The notes beneath the pieces are model-generated. The model did not search any database, was not told the origin of the DNA, and saw nothing but the letters and a program-made list of their open reading frames with translations. From contig OZ038526.1 in the NCBI GenBank assembly GCA_964036665.1, positions 14,446,001 to 14,510,000 of the forward strand: a DNA stretch of 64,000 nucleotides. Reading direction: 5' to 3'. The stretch's first letter is position 1. Every line of letters begins with the position of its first letter. The translations under genes were made by a program, and so were the position numbers. Source of the stretch: Gordius sp. MW1 (lineage: Eukaryota; Nematomorpha; Gordioida; Gordea; Gordiidae). Positions 1 to 14,176 of the stretch are shown in pieces.

Positions 1-337
1 CAAATTACTTTGAAATCATGATCGCAAAGAGCAGTGTACAAAAATTAAGCACTCACGTTGCGCAACAAACTAATCGCACCAATAAAACGTTCTCTTTTGT
101 CAAATGATAATTTTCGCAGCTTAAAACTTCTTTTCGGGAGCGAATCGAGGATAATAGGATTCTCAAATTGGCTTTCTTTTATATATTTTTTTAGGCTTTT
201 TCACATAAAAGAACAAAAAAGAAATTTTTTTACCTCAAAATTTTCAATTTTTTTCCAACCATTTTCATCCGATGAAAGTTGTCGTTTTAAGACGTGATTT
301 TCATGATAAAAAGTAAAATTTTATCAGAATCAGAAAA

Positions 338-681
338 CAAATTACTTTGAAATCATGATCGCAAAGAGCAGTGTCCAAAAATTAAGCACTCACGTTGCGA
401 TACAACAAACTAATTGCACCAATAAAACGTTCTCTTTTGTCAAAATGATAATTTTCGCAGCTTAAAACTTCTTTTCGGGAGCGAATCGAGGATAATAGGA
501 TTCTCAAATTGGCTTTCTTTTATATATTTTTTCAGGCTCTTTCACATAAAATAACAAAAAATAATTTTTTTACCTAAATGTTTTTCACATTTTTTCTTTC
601 AACCGTATTCATCCGATGAAAGTTGTCGTTTTAAGACGTGATTTCCATGATAAAAAGTTAAATTTTATAAGAATCAGAAAA
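338..681 (+). repeat. Representative A monomer (344 bp)
   Basis: One full unit, from 'caaattactttgaaatc' to the base before the next 'caattactttg'. In order it holds the 'atcatgat' palindrome, the 'gttgcgat' half-arm, an AATAAA hexamer, the 'ttcgggagcgaatcgagg' block (the most GC-rich part), a 'ttatatattttttc' tract, a poly-A/poly-T stretch of variable length, and the dyad ttcatc-c-gatgaa at 608-620. Length close to two nucleosome repeats is common for centromeric and pericentromeric satellites; this is general knowledge, not evidence of function here. Confidence 0.9.
608..620. promoter_or_regulatory. Conserved short dyad in every monomer (example in A)
   Basis: ttcatc-c-gatgaa: six-base arms around one base, extended to seven bases where the monomer reads 'tttcatccgatgaaa'. 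It is kept in nearly every A and B monomer while adjacent AT tracts vary. Such a dyad could bind a dimeric protein, but no binding protein is identified and the function is an inference. Confidence 0.4.
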
Positions 682-3280
682 CAATTACTTTGAAATCATG
701 ATCGCAAAGAGCAGTTTTCAAAAATTAAGCACTCACGTTGCGATACAACAAACTAATCGCAACAATAAAACGTTGTCTTTTGTCGAAATGATAATTTTCG
801 CAGCTTAAAACTTCTTTTCGGGAGCGAATCGAGGATAATAGGATTCTCATATTGGCTTTCTTTTATATATTTTTTCAGGCTGTTTCACATAAAATAACAA
901 AATAGAAATTTTTTTGCCTCAAAATTTTCACTTTTATAAACGTATGCATCCGATGAAAGTTGTCGTTTAAAGACGTGATTTCCATGATAAAAAGTAAAAA
1001 TTTATCAGAATCAGAAAACAAATTACTTTGAAATCATGATCGCAAAGAGCAGTGTCTAAAAATTAAGCACTCACGTTGCGATACAACAAACTAATCGCAC
1101 CAATAAAACGTTCTCTTTTGTCAAAATGATAATTTTCGCAGCTTAAAACTTCTTTTCAAAAGCGAATTGAGGATAATAGGATTCTCAAATTGGCTTTCTT
1201 TTATATATTTTTTCAGGCTCTTTCACATAAAAGAACAAAAAAGAAATTTTTCACCTCAAAATTTTCAATTTTTTTTCCAACCATTTTCATCCGATGAAAG
1301 TTGTCGTTTTAAGACGTGATTTTCATGATAAAAAGTAAAATTTTATCAGAATCAGAAAACAAATTACTTTAAAATCATGATCGCAAAGAGCAGTGTCCAA
1401 AAATTAAGCACTCACGTTGCGATACAACAAACTAATCGCACCAATAAAACGTTCTCTTTTGTCAAAATGATAATTTTCGCAGCTTAAAACTTCTTTTCGG
1501 GAGCGAATCGAGCATAATAGGATTCTCAAATTGGCTTTCTTTTATATATTTTTTCAGGCTCTTTCACATAAAATAACAAAAAATAATTTTTTTACCTAAA
1601 TGTTTTTCACATTTTTTCTTTCAACCGTTTTCATCCGATGAAAGTTGTCGTTTTAAGACGTGATTTCCATGATAAAAAGTTAAATTTTATAAGAATCAGA
1701 AAACAATTACTTTGAAATCATGATCGCAAAGAGCAGTGTGCAAAATTTCAGCACTCACGTTGCGATACAACAAACTAATCGCACCAATAAAACGTTCTCT
1801 TTTGTCAAAATGATACTTTTCGCAGCTTAAAATTTCTTTTCGGGAGCGAATCGAGGATAATAGGATTCTCAAATTGGCTTTTTTACATATATTTTTAAGC
1901 TCTTTCACAGAAAATAACAAAAAAGAAATTTTTTTACCTCAAAATTTTCACATTTTTCCTTTCAACCGTATTCATCCGATGAAAGTTGTCGTTTTAAGAC
2001 GTGATTTCCATGATAAAAAGTAAAATTTTATCAGAATCAGAAAACAATACTTTGAAATCATGATAGCAAAGAGCAGTTTTCAAACATTAAGCACTCACGT
2101 TGCGATACAACATACTAATCGCAACAATAAAACGTTGTCTTTTGTCGAAATAATAATTTTCGCAGCTTAAAATTTCTTTTCGGGAGCGAATCGAGGATAA
2201 TAATATTCTCAAATTGGCTTTTTTTACATATATTTTTAAGCTCTTTCACAGAAAATAACAAAAAAGAAATTTTTTTACCTCAAAATTTTCACATTTTTTC
2301 TTTCAACCGTATTCATCCGATGAAAGTTGTCGTTTTAAGACGTGATTTCCATGATAAAAAGTAAAAGTTTATCAGAATCAGAAAACAATTACTTTGAAAT
2401 CATGATCGCAAAGAGCAGTGTCTAAAAATTAAGCACTCACGTTGCGATACAACAAACTAATCGCAACAATAAAACGTTGTCTTTTGTCGAAATGATAATT
2501 TTCGCAGCTTAAAACTTTTTTCGGGAGCGAATCGAGGATAATAGGATTCTCAAATTGGCTTTCTTTTATATATTTTTTCAGGCTCTTTCACATAAAATGA
2601 CAAAATAGAAATATTTTTGCCTCAAAATTTTCACTTTTATAAACGTATGCATCCGATGAAAGTTGTCGTTTAAAGACGTGATTTCCATGATAAAAAGTAA
2701 AAATTTATCAGAATCAGAAAACAAATTACTTTGAAATCATGATCGCAAAGAGCAGTGTCCAAAAATTAAGCACTCACGTTGCGCAACAAACTAATCGCAC
2801 CAATAAAACGTTCTCTTTTGTCAAATGATAATTTTCGCAGCTTAAAACTTCTTTTCGGGAGCGAATCGAGGATAATAGGATTCTCAAATTGGCTTTCTTT
2901 TATATATTTTTTTAGGCTCTTTCACATAAAAGAACAAAAAAGAAATTTTTTTACCTCAAAATTTTCAATTTTTTTCCAACCATTTTCATCCGATGAAAGT
3001 TGTCGTTTTAAGACGTGATTTTCATGATAAAAAGTAAAATTTTATCAGAATCAGAAAACAAATTACTTTGAAATCATGATCGCAAAGAGCAGTGTCCAAA
3101 AATTAAGCACTCACGTTGCGATACAACAAACTAATTGCACCAATAAAACGTTCTCTTTTGTCAAAATGATAATTTTCGCAGCTTAAAACTTCTTTTCGGG
3201 AGCGAATCGAGGATAATAGGATTCTCAAATTGGCTTTCTTTTATATATTTTTTCAGGCTCTTTCACATAAAATAACAAAA

Positions 3281-6200
3281 AATAATTTTTTTACCTAAAT
3301 GTTTTTCACATTTTTTCTTTCAACCGTATTCATCCGATGAAAGTTGTCGTTTTAAGACGTGATTTCCATGATAAAAAGTTAAATTTTATAAGAATCAGAA
3401 AACAATTACTTTGAAATCATGATCGCAAAGAGCAGTTTTCAAAAATTAAGCACTCACGTTGCGATACAACAAACTAATCGCAACAATAAAACGTTGTCTT
3501 TTGTCGAAATGATAATTTTCGCAGCTTAAAACTTCTTTTCGGGAGCGAATCGAGGATAATAGGATTCTCATATTGGCTTTCTTTTATATATTTTTTCAGG
3601 CTGTTTCACATAAAATAACAAAATAGAAATTTTTTTGCCTCAAAATTTTCACTTTTATAAACGTATGCATCCGATGAAAGTTGTCGTTTAAAGACGTGAT
3701 TTCCATGATAAAAAGTAAAAATTTATCAGAATCAGAAAACAAATTACTTTGAAATCATGATCGCAAAGAGCAGTGTCCAAAAATTAAGCACTCACGTTGC
3801 GCAACAAACTAATCGCACCAATAAAACGTTCTCTTTTGTCAAAATGATAATTTTCGCAGCTTAAAACTTCTTTTCGGGAGCGAATCGAGGATAATAGGAT
3901 TCTCAAATTGGCTTTTTTTACATATATTTTTAAGCTCTTTTACAGAAAATAACAAAAAATAATTTTTTTTACCTAAATATTTTTCACATTTTTTCTTTCA
4001 ACTGTATTCATCCGATGAAAGTTGTCGTTTTAAGACGTGATTTCCTGATAAAAAGTAAAAATTTATCAGAATCAGAAAACAAATTACTTTGAAATCATGA
4101 TCGCAAAGAGCTGTGTGCAAAAATTCAGCATTCACGTTGCGATACAACAAACTAATCGCATCAATAAAACGTTCTCTTATGTCATAATGATAATTTTCGC
4201 AGCTTAAAACTTCTTTTCGGGAGCGAATCGAGGATAATAGGATTCTCAAATTGGCTTTTTTTACATATATTTTTAAGCTCTTTCACAGAAAATAACAAAA
4301 AAGAAATTTTGTAACCTCAAAATTTTCACATTTTTTCTTTCAACCGTATTCATCGGATGAAAGTTGTCGTTTTAAGACGTGATTTCCATGATAAAAAGTA
4401 AATTTTATCAGAATCAGAAACTAAATTTTATCAGAATCAGAAAACAATTACTTTGAAATCATGATCGCAAAGAGCAGTTTTCAAAAATTAAGCACTCACG
4501 TTGCGATACAACAAACTAATCGCGACAATAAAACGTTGTCTTTTGTAAAAATGATAGTTCTCGCAGCTTAAAACCTCTTTTCGGAAGTCAATCGAGGATA
4601 AAAGGATTCTCAAATTGGCTTAATTTTATATATATTTTTACGCTCTTTCACATAGAATCGAAAAAAATAAATATTTTTACCTCAAATTTTTCACATACCG
4701 TATTCATCCTATGAAAGTTGTCGTTTTAAGACGTGATTTCCATGATAAAAAGTAAAATTTTATCAGAATCAGAAAACAAATACTTTGAAATCATGATCGC
4801 AAAGAGCAGTGTGCAAAAATTAAGCACTCACGTTGCTATACAACATACTAATCGCAACAATAAAACGTTGTCTTTTGTCGAAATGATAATTTTCGCAGCT
4901 TAAAACTTCTTTTCGGGAGCGAATCGAGGATAATAGGATTCTCAAATTGGCTTTCTTTTATATATTTTTTCGGGCTCTTTCACATAAAATAACAAAATAG
5001 AAATTTTTTTACCTCAAAATTTTCACATTTTTTCTTTCAACCGTATTCATCCGATGAGAGTTGTCGTTTTAAGACGTGATTTCCATGATAAAAAGTAAAA
5101 TTTTTTCAGAATCAGAAAACATTACTTTGAAATCATGATCGCAAAGAGCAGTGTCCAAAAATTAAGCACTCACGTTGCGCAACAAACTAATCGCACCAAT
5201 AAAACGTTCTCTTTTGTCAAATGATAATTTTCGCAGCTTAAAACTTCTTTTCGGGAGCGAATCGAGGATAATAGGATTCTCAAATTGGCTTTCTTTTATA
5301 TATTTTTTCAGGCTCTTTCACATAAAATAACAAAAAAGAAATTTTTTTACCTCAAAATTTTCAATTTTTTTTCCAACCGTTTTCATCCGATGAAAGTTGT
5401 CGTTTTAAGACGTGATTTTCATGATAAAAAGTAAAATTTATCAGAATCAGAAAACAATTACTTTGAAATCATGATCGCGAAGAGCAGTTATCAAAAATTA
5501 AGCATTCACGTTGTGATACAACAAACTAATCGCACCAATAAAACGTTCTCTTTTGTCAAAATGATAATATTCGCAGCTTAAAACTTCTTTTCGGGAGCGA
5601 ATCGAGGATAATAGGATTCTCAAATTGGCTTTCTTTTATATATTTTTTCAGGCTCTTTCACATAAAATAACAAAATAGAAATTTTTTTACCTCAAAATTT
5701 TCACATTTTTTCTTTCAACCGTATTCATCCGATGAAAGTTATCGTTTTAAGACGTGATTTCCATGATAAAAAGTAAAATTTTATCAGAATCAGAAAACAA
5801 TTACTTTGAAATCATGATCGCAAAGAGCAGTTTTCAAAAATTAAGCACTCACGTTGCGATACAACAAACTAATCGCAACAATAAAACGTTGTCTTTTGTC
5901 GAAATGATAATTTTCGCAGCTTAAAACTTTTTTCGGGAGCGAATCGAGGATAATAGGATTCTCAAATTGGCTTTCTTTTATATATTTTTTCAGGCTCTTT
6001 CACATAAAATAACAAAATAGAAATATTTTTGCCTCAAAATTTTCACATTTATAAACGTATGCATCCGATGAAAGTTGTCGTTTAAAGACGTGATTTCCAT
6101 GATAAAAAGTAAAAATTTATCAGAATCAGAAAACAAATTACTTTGAAATCATGATCGCAAAAAGCAGTGTCTAAAAATTAAGCACTCACGTTGCGATACA

Positions 6201-8728
6201 ACAAACTAATCGCAACAATAAAACGTTGTCTTTTGTCGAAATGATAATTTTCGCAGCTTAAAACTTTTTTCGGGAGCGAATCGAGGATAATAGGATTCTC
6301 AAATTGGCTTTCTTTTATATATTTTTTCAGGCTCTTTCACATAAAATAACAAAATAGAAATATTTTTGCCTCAAAATTTTCACTTTTATAAACGTATGCA
6401 TCCGATGAAAGTTGTCGTTTAAAGACGTGATTTCCATGATAAAAAGTAAAAATTTATCAGAATCAGAAAACAAATTACTTTGAAATCATGATCGCAAAGA
6501 GCAGTGTCCAAAAATTAAGCACTCACGTTGCGCAACAAACTAATCGCACCAATAAAACGTTCTCTTTTGTCAAATGATAATTTTCGCAGCTTAAAACTTC
6601 TTTTCGGGAGCGAATCGAGGATAATAGGATTCTCAAATTGGCTTTCTTTTATATATTTTTTTAGGCTCTTTCACATAAAAGAACAAAAAAGAAATTTTTT
6701 TACCTAAAAATTTTCAATTTTTTTCCAACCATTTTCATCCGATGAAAGTTGTCGTTTTAAGACGTGATTTTCATGATAAAAAGTAAAATTTTATCAGAAT
6801 CAGAAAACAAATTACTTTGAAATCATGATCGCAAAGAGCAGTGTCCAAAAATTAAGCACTCACGTTGCGATACAACAAACTAATTGCACCAATAAAACGT
6901 TCTCTTTTGTCAAAATGATAATTTTCGCAGCTTAAAACTTTTTTCGGGAGCGAATCGAGGATAATAGGATTCTCAAATTGGCTTTCTTTTATATATTTTT
7001 TTAGGCTCTTTCACATAAAAGAACAAAAAAGAAATTTTTTTACCTCAAAATTTTCAATTTTTTTCCAACCATTTTCATCCGATGAAAGTTGTCGTTTTAA
7101 GACGTGATTTCCATGATAAAAAGTTAAATTTTATAAGAATCAGAAAACAATTACTTTGAAATCATGATCGCAAAGAGCAGTTTTCAAAAATTAAGCACTC
7201 ACGTTGCGATACAACAAACTAATCGCAACAATAAAACGTTGTCTTTTGTCGAAATGATAATTTTCGCAGCTTAAAACTTCTTTTCGGGAGCGAATCGAGG
7301 ATAATAGGATTCTCATATTGGCTTTCTTTTATATATTTTTTCAGGCTGTTTCACATAAAATAACAAAATAGAAATTTTTTTGCCTCAAAATTTTCACTTT
7401 TATAAACGTATGCATCCGATGAAAGTTGTCGTTTAAAGACGTGATTTCCATGATAAAAAGTAAAAATTTATCAGAATCAGAAAACAAATTACTTTGAAAT
7501 CATGATCGCAAAGAGCAGTGTCTAAAAATTAAGCACTCACGTTGCGATACAACAAACTAATCGCACCAATAAAACGTTCTCTTTTGTCAAAATGATAATT
7601 TTCGCAGCTTAAAACTTCTTTTCGGGAGCGAATTGAGGATAATAGGATTCTCAAATTGGCTTTCTTTTATATATTTTTTCAGGCTCTTTCACATAAAAGA
7701 ACAAAAAAGAAATTTTTCACCTCAAAATTTCAATTTTTTTTCCAACCATTTTCATCCGATGAAAGTTGTCGTTTTAAGACGTGATTTTCATGATAAAAAG
7801 TAAAATTTTATCAGAATCAGAAAACAAATTACTTTGAAATCATGATCGCAAAGAGCAGTGTCCAAAAATTAAGCACTCACGTTGCGATACAACAAACTAA
7901 TCGCACCAATAAAACGTTCTCTTTTGTCAAAATGATAATTTTCGCAGCTTAAAACTTCTTTTCGGGAGCGAATCGAGCATAATAGGATTCTCAAATTGGC
8001 TTTCTTTTATATATTTTTTCAGGCTCTTTCACATAAAATAACAAAAAATAATTTTTTTACCTAAATGTTTTTCACATTTTTTCTTTCAACCGTTTTCATC
8101 CGATGAAAGTTGTCGTTTTAAGACGTGATTTCCATGATAAAAAGTTAAATTTTATAAGAATCAGAAAACAATTACTTTGAAATCATGATCGCAAAGAGCA
8201 GTGTGCAAAATTTCAGCACTCACGTTGCGATACAACAAACTAATCGCACCAATAAAACGTTCTCTTTTGTCAAAATGATACTTTTCGCAGCTTAAAATTT
8301 CTTTTCGGGAGCGAATCGAGGATAATAGGATTCTCAAATTGGCTTTTTTACATATATTTTTAAGCTCTTTCACAGAAAATAACAAAAAAGAAATTTTTTT
8401 ACCTCAAAATTTTCACATTTTTCCTTTCAACCGTATTCATCCGATGAAAGTTGTCGTTTTAAGACGTGATTTCCATGATAAAAAGTAAAATTTTATCAGA
8501 ATCAGAAAACAATACTTTGAAATCATGATAGCAAAGAGCAGTTTTCAAACATTAAGCACTCACGTTGCGATACAACATACTAATCGCAACAATAAAACGT
8601 TGTCTTTTGTCGAAATAATAATTTTCGCAGCTTAAAATTTCTTTTCGGGAGCTAATCGAGGATAATAATATTCTCAAATTGGCTTTTTTTACATATATTT
8701 TTAAGCTCTTTCACAGAAAATAACAAAA
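3281..8728 (+). repeat. Higher-order repeat, 5,448-bp unit, copy 1 (16 monomers)
   Basis: Landmarks in this block recur exactly 5,448 bp downstream: the run starting 'taatttttttacc' at 3283 and 8731, a rare 'gctaatcgag' at 8651 and 14099, and the patch with 'gaatcgaaaaaaataaa' near 4656 and 10104. The unit is 16 monomers. Spot checks of rare variants found the two copies identical. The block ends where the upstream 'cacagaaaataacaaaaaa' is joined to 'taatttttttacctaaatg', which belongs to a different monomer type; this is an in-register exchange inside the shared 'aaaataacaaaaaa' tract. Confidence 0.9.
4523..4711 (+). repeat. B-like patch inside an A monomer (1)
   Basis: For about 190 bp this monomer carries the markers of the inverted right-hand subfamily B: 'tagttctcgcagc', 'aaaacctcttttcgg', 'gaagtcaatcgagg', 'ggcttaatttta' and 'catagaatcgaaaaaaat'. 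Its neighbours have 'ttcgcagc', 'aaaacttctt', 'gggagcgaatcg', 'ggctttctttt' and 'cataaaataacaaaa'. It also has a private 'catcctatg' where nearly all monomers have 'catccgatg'. The flanks are A-type, so the monomer is chimeric, from gene conversion, exchange or an ancestral intermediate. Confidence 0.8.
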
Positions 8729-11700
8729 AATAATTTTTTTACCTAAATGTTTTTCACATTTTTTCTTTCAACCGTATTCATCCGATGAAAGTTGTCGTTT
8801 TAAGACGTGATTTCCATGATAAAAAGTTAAATTTTATAAGAATCAGAAAACAATTACTTTGAAATCATGATCGCAAAGAGCAGTTTTCAAAAATTAAGCA
8901 CTCACGTTGCGATACAACAAACTAATCGCAACAATAAAACGTTGTCTTTTGTCGAAATGATAATTTTCGCAGCTTAAAACTTCTTTTCGGGAGCGAATCG
9001 AGGATAATAGGATTCTCATATTGGCTTTCTTTTATATATTTTTTCAGGCTGTTTCACATAAAATAACAAAATAGAAATTTTTTTGCCTCAAAATTTTCAC
9101 TTTTATAAACGTATGCATCCGATGAAAGTTGTCGTTTAAAGACGTGATTTCCATGATAAAAAGTAAAAATTTATCAGAATCAGAAAACAAATTACTTTGA
9201 AATCATGATCGCAAAGAGCAGTGTCCAAAAATTAAGCACTCACGTTGCGCAACAAACTAATCGCACCAATAAAACGTTCTCTTTTGTCAAAATGATAATT
9301 TTCGCAGCTTAAAACTTCTTTTCGGGAGCGAATCGAGGATAATAGGATTCTCAAATTGGCTTTTTTTACATATATTTTTAAGCTCTTTTACAGAAAATAA
9401 CAAAAAATAATTTTTTTTACCTAAATATTTTTCACATTTTTTCTTTCAACTGTATTCATCCGATGAAAGTTGTCGTTTTAAGACGTGATTTCCTGATAAA
9501 AAGTAAAAATTTATCAGAATCAGAAAACAAATTACTTTGAAATCATGATCGCAAAGAGCTGTGTGCAAAAATTCAGCATTCACGTTGCGATACAACAAAC
9601 TAATCGCATCAATAAAACGTTCTCTTATGTCATAATGATAATTTTCGCAGCTTAAAACTTCTTTTCGGGAGCGAATCGAGGATAATAGGATTCTCAAATT
9701 GGCTTTTTTTACATATATTTTTAAGCTCTTTCACAGAAAATAACAAAAAAGAAATTTTGTAACCTCAAAATTTTCACATTTTTTCTTTCAACCGTATTCA
9801 TCGGATGAAAGTTGTCGTTTTAAGACGTGATTTCCATGATAAAAAGTAAATTTTATCAGAATCAGAAACTAAATTTTATCAGAATCAGAAAACAATTACT
9901 TTGAAATCATGATCGCAAAGAGCAGTTTTCAAAAATTAAGCACTCACGTTGCGATACAACAAACTAATCGCGACAATAAAACGTTGTCTTTTGTAAAAAT
10001 GATAGTTCTCGCAGCTTAAAACCTCTTTTCGGAAGTCAATCGAGGATAAAAGGATTCTCAAATTGGCTTAATTTTATATATATTTTTACGCTCTTTCACA
10101 TAGAATCGAAAAAAATAAATATTTTTACCTCAAATTTTTCACATACCGTATTCATCCTATGAAAGTTGTCGTTTTAAGACGTGATTTCCATGATAAAAAG
10201 TAAAATTTTATCAGAATCAGAAAACAAATACTTTGAAATCATGATCGCAAAGAGCAGTGTGCAAAAATTAAGCACTCACGTTGCTATACAACATACTAAT
10301 CGCAACAATAAAACGTTGTCTTTTGTCGAAATGATAATTTTCGCAGCTTAAAACTTCTTTTCGGGAGCGAATCGAGGATAATAGGATTCTCAAATTGGCT
10401 TTCTTTTATATATTTTTTCGGGCTCTTTCACATAAAATAACAAAATAGAAATTTTTTTACCTCAAAATTTTCACATTTTTTCTTTCAACCGTATTCATCC
10501 GATGAGAGTTGTCGTTTTAAGACGTGATTTCCATGATAAAAAGTAAAATTTTTTCAGAATCAGAAAACATTACTTTGAAATCATGATCGCAAAGAGCAGT
10601 GTCCAAAAATTAAGCACTCACGTTGCGCAACAAACTAATCGCACCAATAAAACGTTCTCTTTTGTCAAATGATAATTTTCGCAGCTTAAAACTTCTTTTC
10701 GGGAGCGAATCGAGGATAATAGGATTCTCAAATTGGCTTTCTTTTATATATTTTTTCAGGCTCTTTCACATAAAATAACAAAAAAGAAATTTTTTTACCT
10801 CAAAATTTTCAATTTTTTTTCCAACCGTTTTCATCCGATGAAAGTTGTCGTTTTAAGACGTGATTTTCATGATAAAAAGTAAAATTTATCAGAATCAGAA
10901 AACAATTACTTTGAAATCATGATCGCGAAGAGCAGTTATCAAAAATTAAGCATTCACGTTGTGATACAACAAACTAATCGCACCAATAAAACGTTCTCTT
11001 TTGTCAAAATGATAATATTCGCAGCTTAAAACTTCTTTTCGGGAGCGAATCGAGGATAATAGGATTCTCAAATTGGCTTTCTTTTATATATTTTTTCAGG
11101 CTCTTTCACATAAAATAACAAAATAGAAATTTTTTTACCTCAAAATTTTCACATTTTTTCTTTCAACCGTATTCATCCGATGAAAGTTATCGTTTTAAGA
11201 CGTGATTTCCATGATAAAAAGTAAAATTTTATCAGAATCAGAAAACAATTACTTTGAAATCATGATCGCAAAGAGCAGTTTTCAAAAATTAAGCACTCAC
11301 GTTGCGATACAACAAACTAATCGCAACAATAAAACGTTGTCTTTTGTCGAAATGATAATTTTCGCAGCTTAAAACTTTTTTCGGGAGCGAATCGAGGATA
11401 ATAGGATTCTCAAATTGGCTTTCTTTTATATATTTTTTCAGGCTCTTTCACATAAAATAACAAAATAGAAATATTTTTGCCTCAAAATTTTCACATTTAT
11501 AAACGTATGCATCCGATGAAAGTTGTCGTTTAAAGACGTGATTTCCATGATAAAAAGTAAAAATTTATCAGAATCAGAAAACAAATTACTTTGAAATCAT
11601 GATCGCAAAAAGCAGTGTCTAAAAATTAAGCACTCACGTTGCGATACAACAAACTAATCGCAACAATAAAACGTTGTCTTTTGTCGAAATGATAATTTTC

Positions 11701-14176
11701 GCAGCTTAAAACTTTTTTCGGGAGCGAATCGAGGATAATAGGATTCTCAAATTGGCTTTCTTTTATATATTTTTTCAGGCTCTTTCACATAAAATAACAA
11801 AATAGAAATATTTTTGCCTCAAAATTTTCACTTTTATAAACGTATGCATCCGATGAAAGTTGTCGTTTAAAGACGTGATTTCCATGATAAAAAGTAAAAA
11901 TTTATCAGAATCAGAAAACAAATTACTTTGAAATCATGATCGCAAAGAGCAGTGTCCAAAAATTAAGCACTCACGTTGCGCAACAAACTAATCGCACCAA
12001 TAAAACGTTCTCTTTTGTCAAATGATAATTTTCGCAGCTTAAAACTTCTTTTCGGGAGCGAATCGAGGATAATAGGATTCTCAAATTGGCTTTCTTTTAT
12101 ATATTTTTTTAGGCTCTTTCACATAAAAGAACAAAAAAGAAATTTTTTTACCTAAAAATTTTCAATTTTTTTCCAACCATTTTCATCCGATGAAAGTTGT
12201 CGTTTTAAGACGTGATTTTCATGATAAAAAGTAAAATTTTATCAGAATCAGAAAACAAATTACTTTGAAATCATGATCGCAAAGAGCAGTGTCCAAAAAT
12301 TAAGCACTCACGTTGCGATACAACAAACTAATTGCACCAATAAAACGTTCTCTTTTGTCAAAATGATAATTTTCGCAGCTTAAAACTTTTTTCGGGAGCG
12401 AATCGAGGATAATAGGATTCTCAAATTGGCTTTCTTTTATATATTTTTTTAGGCTCTTTCACATAAAAGAACAAAAAAGAAATTTTTTTACCTCAAAATT
12501 TTCAATTTTTTTCCAACCATTTTCATCCGATGAAAGTTGTCGTTTTAAGACGTGATTTCCATGATAAAAAGTTAAATTTTATAAGAATCAGAAAACAATT
12601 ACTTTGAAATCATGATCGCAAAGAGCAGTTTTCAAAAATTAAGCACTCACGTTGCGATACAACAAACTAATCGCAACAATAAAACGTTGTCTTTTGTCGA
12701 AATGATAATTTTCGCAGCTTAAAACTTCTTTTCGGGAGCGAATCGAGGATAATAGGATTCTCATATTGGCTTTCTTTTATATATTTTTTCAGGCTGTTTC
12801 ACATAAAATAACAAAATAGAAATTTTTTTGCCTCAAAATTTTCACTTTTATAAACGTATGCATCCGATGAAAGTTGTCGTTTAAAGACGTGATTTCCATG
12901 ATAAAAAGTAAAAATTTATCAGAATCAGAAAACAAATTACTTTGAAATCATGATCGCAAAGAGCAGTGTCTAAAAATTAAGCACTCACGTTGCGATACAA
13001 CAAACTAATCGCACCAATAAAACGTTCTCTTTTGTCAAAATGATAATTTTCGCAGCTTAAAACTTCTTTTCGGGAGCGAATTGAGGATAATAGGATTCTC
13101 AAATTGGCTTTCTTTTATATATTTTTTCAGGCTCTTTCACATAAAAGAACAAAAAAGAAATTTTTCACCTCAAAATTTCAATTTTTTTTCCAACCATTTT
13201 CATCCGATGAAAGTTGTCGTTTTAAGACGTGATTTTCATGATAAAAAGTAAAATTTTATCAGAATCAGAAAACAAATTACTTTGAAATCATGATCGCAAA
13301 GAGCAGTGTCCAAAAATTAAGCACTCACGTTGCGATACAACAAACTAATCGCACCAATAAAACGTTCTCTTTTGTCAAAATGATAATTTTCGCAGCTTAA
13401 AACTTCTTTTCGGGAGCGAATCGAGCATAATAGGATTCTCAAATTGGCTTTCTTTTATATATTTTTTCAGGCTCTTTCACATAAAATAACAAAAAATAAT
13501 TTTTTTACCTAAATGTTTTTCACATTTTTTCTTTCAACCGTTTTCATCCGATGAAAGTTGTCGTTTTAAGACGTGATTTCCATGATAAAAAGTTAAATTT
13601 TATAAGAATCAGAAAACAATTACTTTGAAATCATGATCGCAAAGAGCAGTGTGCAAAATTTCAGCACTCACGTTGCGATACAACAAACTAATCGCACCAA
13701 TAAAACGTTCTCTTTTGTCAAAATGATACTTTTCGCAGCTTAAAATTTCTTTTCGGGAGCGAATCGAGGATAATAGGATTCTCAAATTGGCTTTTTTACA
13801 TATATTTTTAAGCTCTTTCACAGAAAATAACAAAAAAGAAATTTTTTTACCTCAAAATTTTCACATTTTTCCTTTCAACCGTATTCATCCGATGAAAGTT
13901 GTCGTTTTAAGACGTGATTTCCATGATAAAAAGTAAAATTTTATCAGAATCAGAAAACAATACTTTGAAATCATGATAGCAAAGAGCAGTTTTCAAACAT
14001 TAAGCACTCACGTTGCGATACAACATACTAATCGCAACAATAAAACGTTGTCTTTTGTCGAAATAATAATTTTCGCAGCTTAAAATTTCTTTTCGGGAGC
14101 TAATCGAGGATAATAATATTCTCAAATTGGCTTTTTTTACATATATTTTTAAGCTCTTTCACAGAAAATAACAAAA
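8729..14176 (+). repeat. Higher-order repeat, 5,448-bp unit, copy 2
   Basis: Direct tandem copy of 3281-8728. It begins at the exchange point in the 'aaaataacaaaaaa' tract near 8717-8731. It ends near 14176, where the sequence returns to the version found around 2260 ('gaaatttttttacctc' instead of 'taatttttttacctaa'). That return is what simple tandem duplication of an interval predicts. The near absence of differences means either a very recent event or an assembly duplication. Confidence 0.88.
9971..10159 (+). repeat. B-like patch inside an A monomer (2)
   Basis: Exact offset copy (5,448 bp) of the patch at 4523-4711, including the private 'catcctatg'. It was carried along by the tandem duplication and is not an independent conversion. 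Confidence 0.8.

Noticed and set aside
58..297. Recurring 66-79 codon open frames on the + strand of array A (e.g. 58-297, 2779-3018, 19345-19545, 28516-28716)
   Set aside because: They depend on the 'gttgcgcaac' deletion type or other local variants; neighbouring monomers are closed. No ribosome-binding context, domain or gene structure supports them.
490..520. CENP-B box at the 'ttcgggagcgaatcgagg' block
   Set aside because: The minimal box needs TTCG, four bases, A, two bases, then CGGG. The block has TTCGGG and GCGAATCG in the wrong order and spacing on both strands.
1696..1920. Recurring 74-83 codon open frames on the - strand of array A (e.g. 1696-1920, 3998-4249, 8161-8385, 13609-13833, 30942-31166)
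   Set aside because: They recur at HOR spacings, exist only in monomer variants that lack a stop or frameshift, have no recognisable domain, and are interrupted in most monomers. They are by-products of the repeat.
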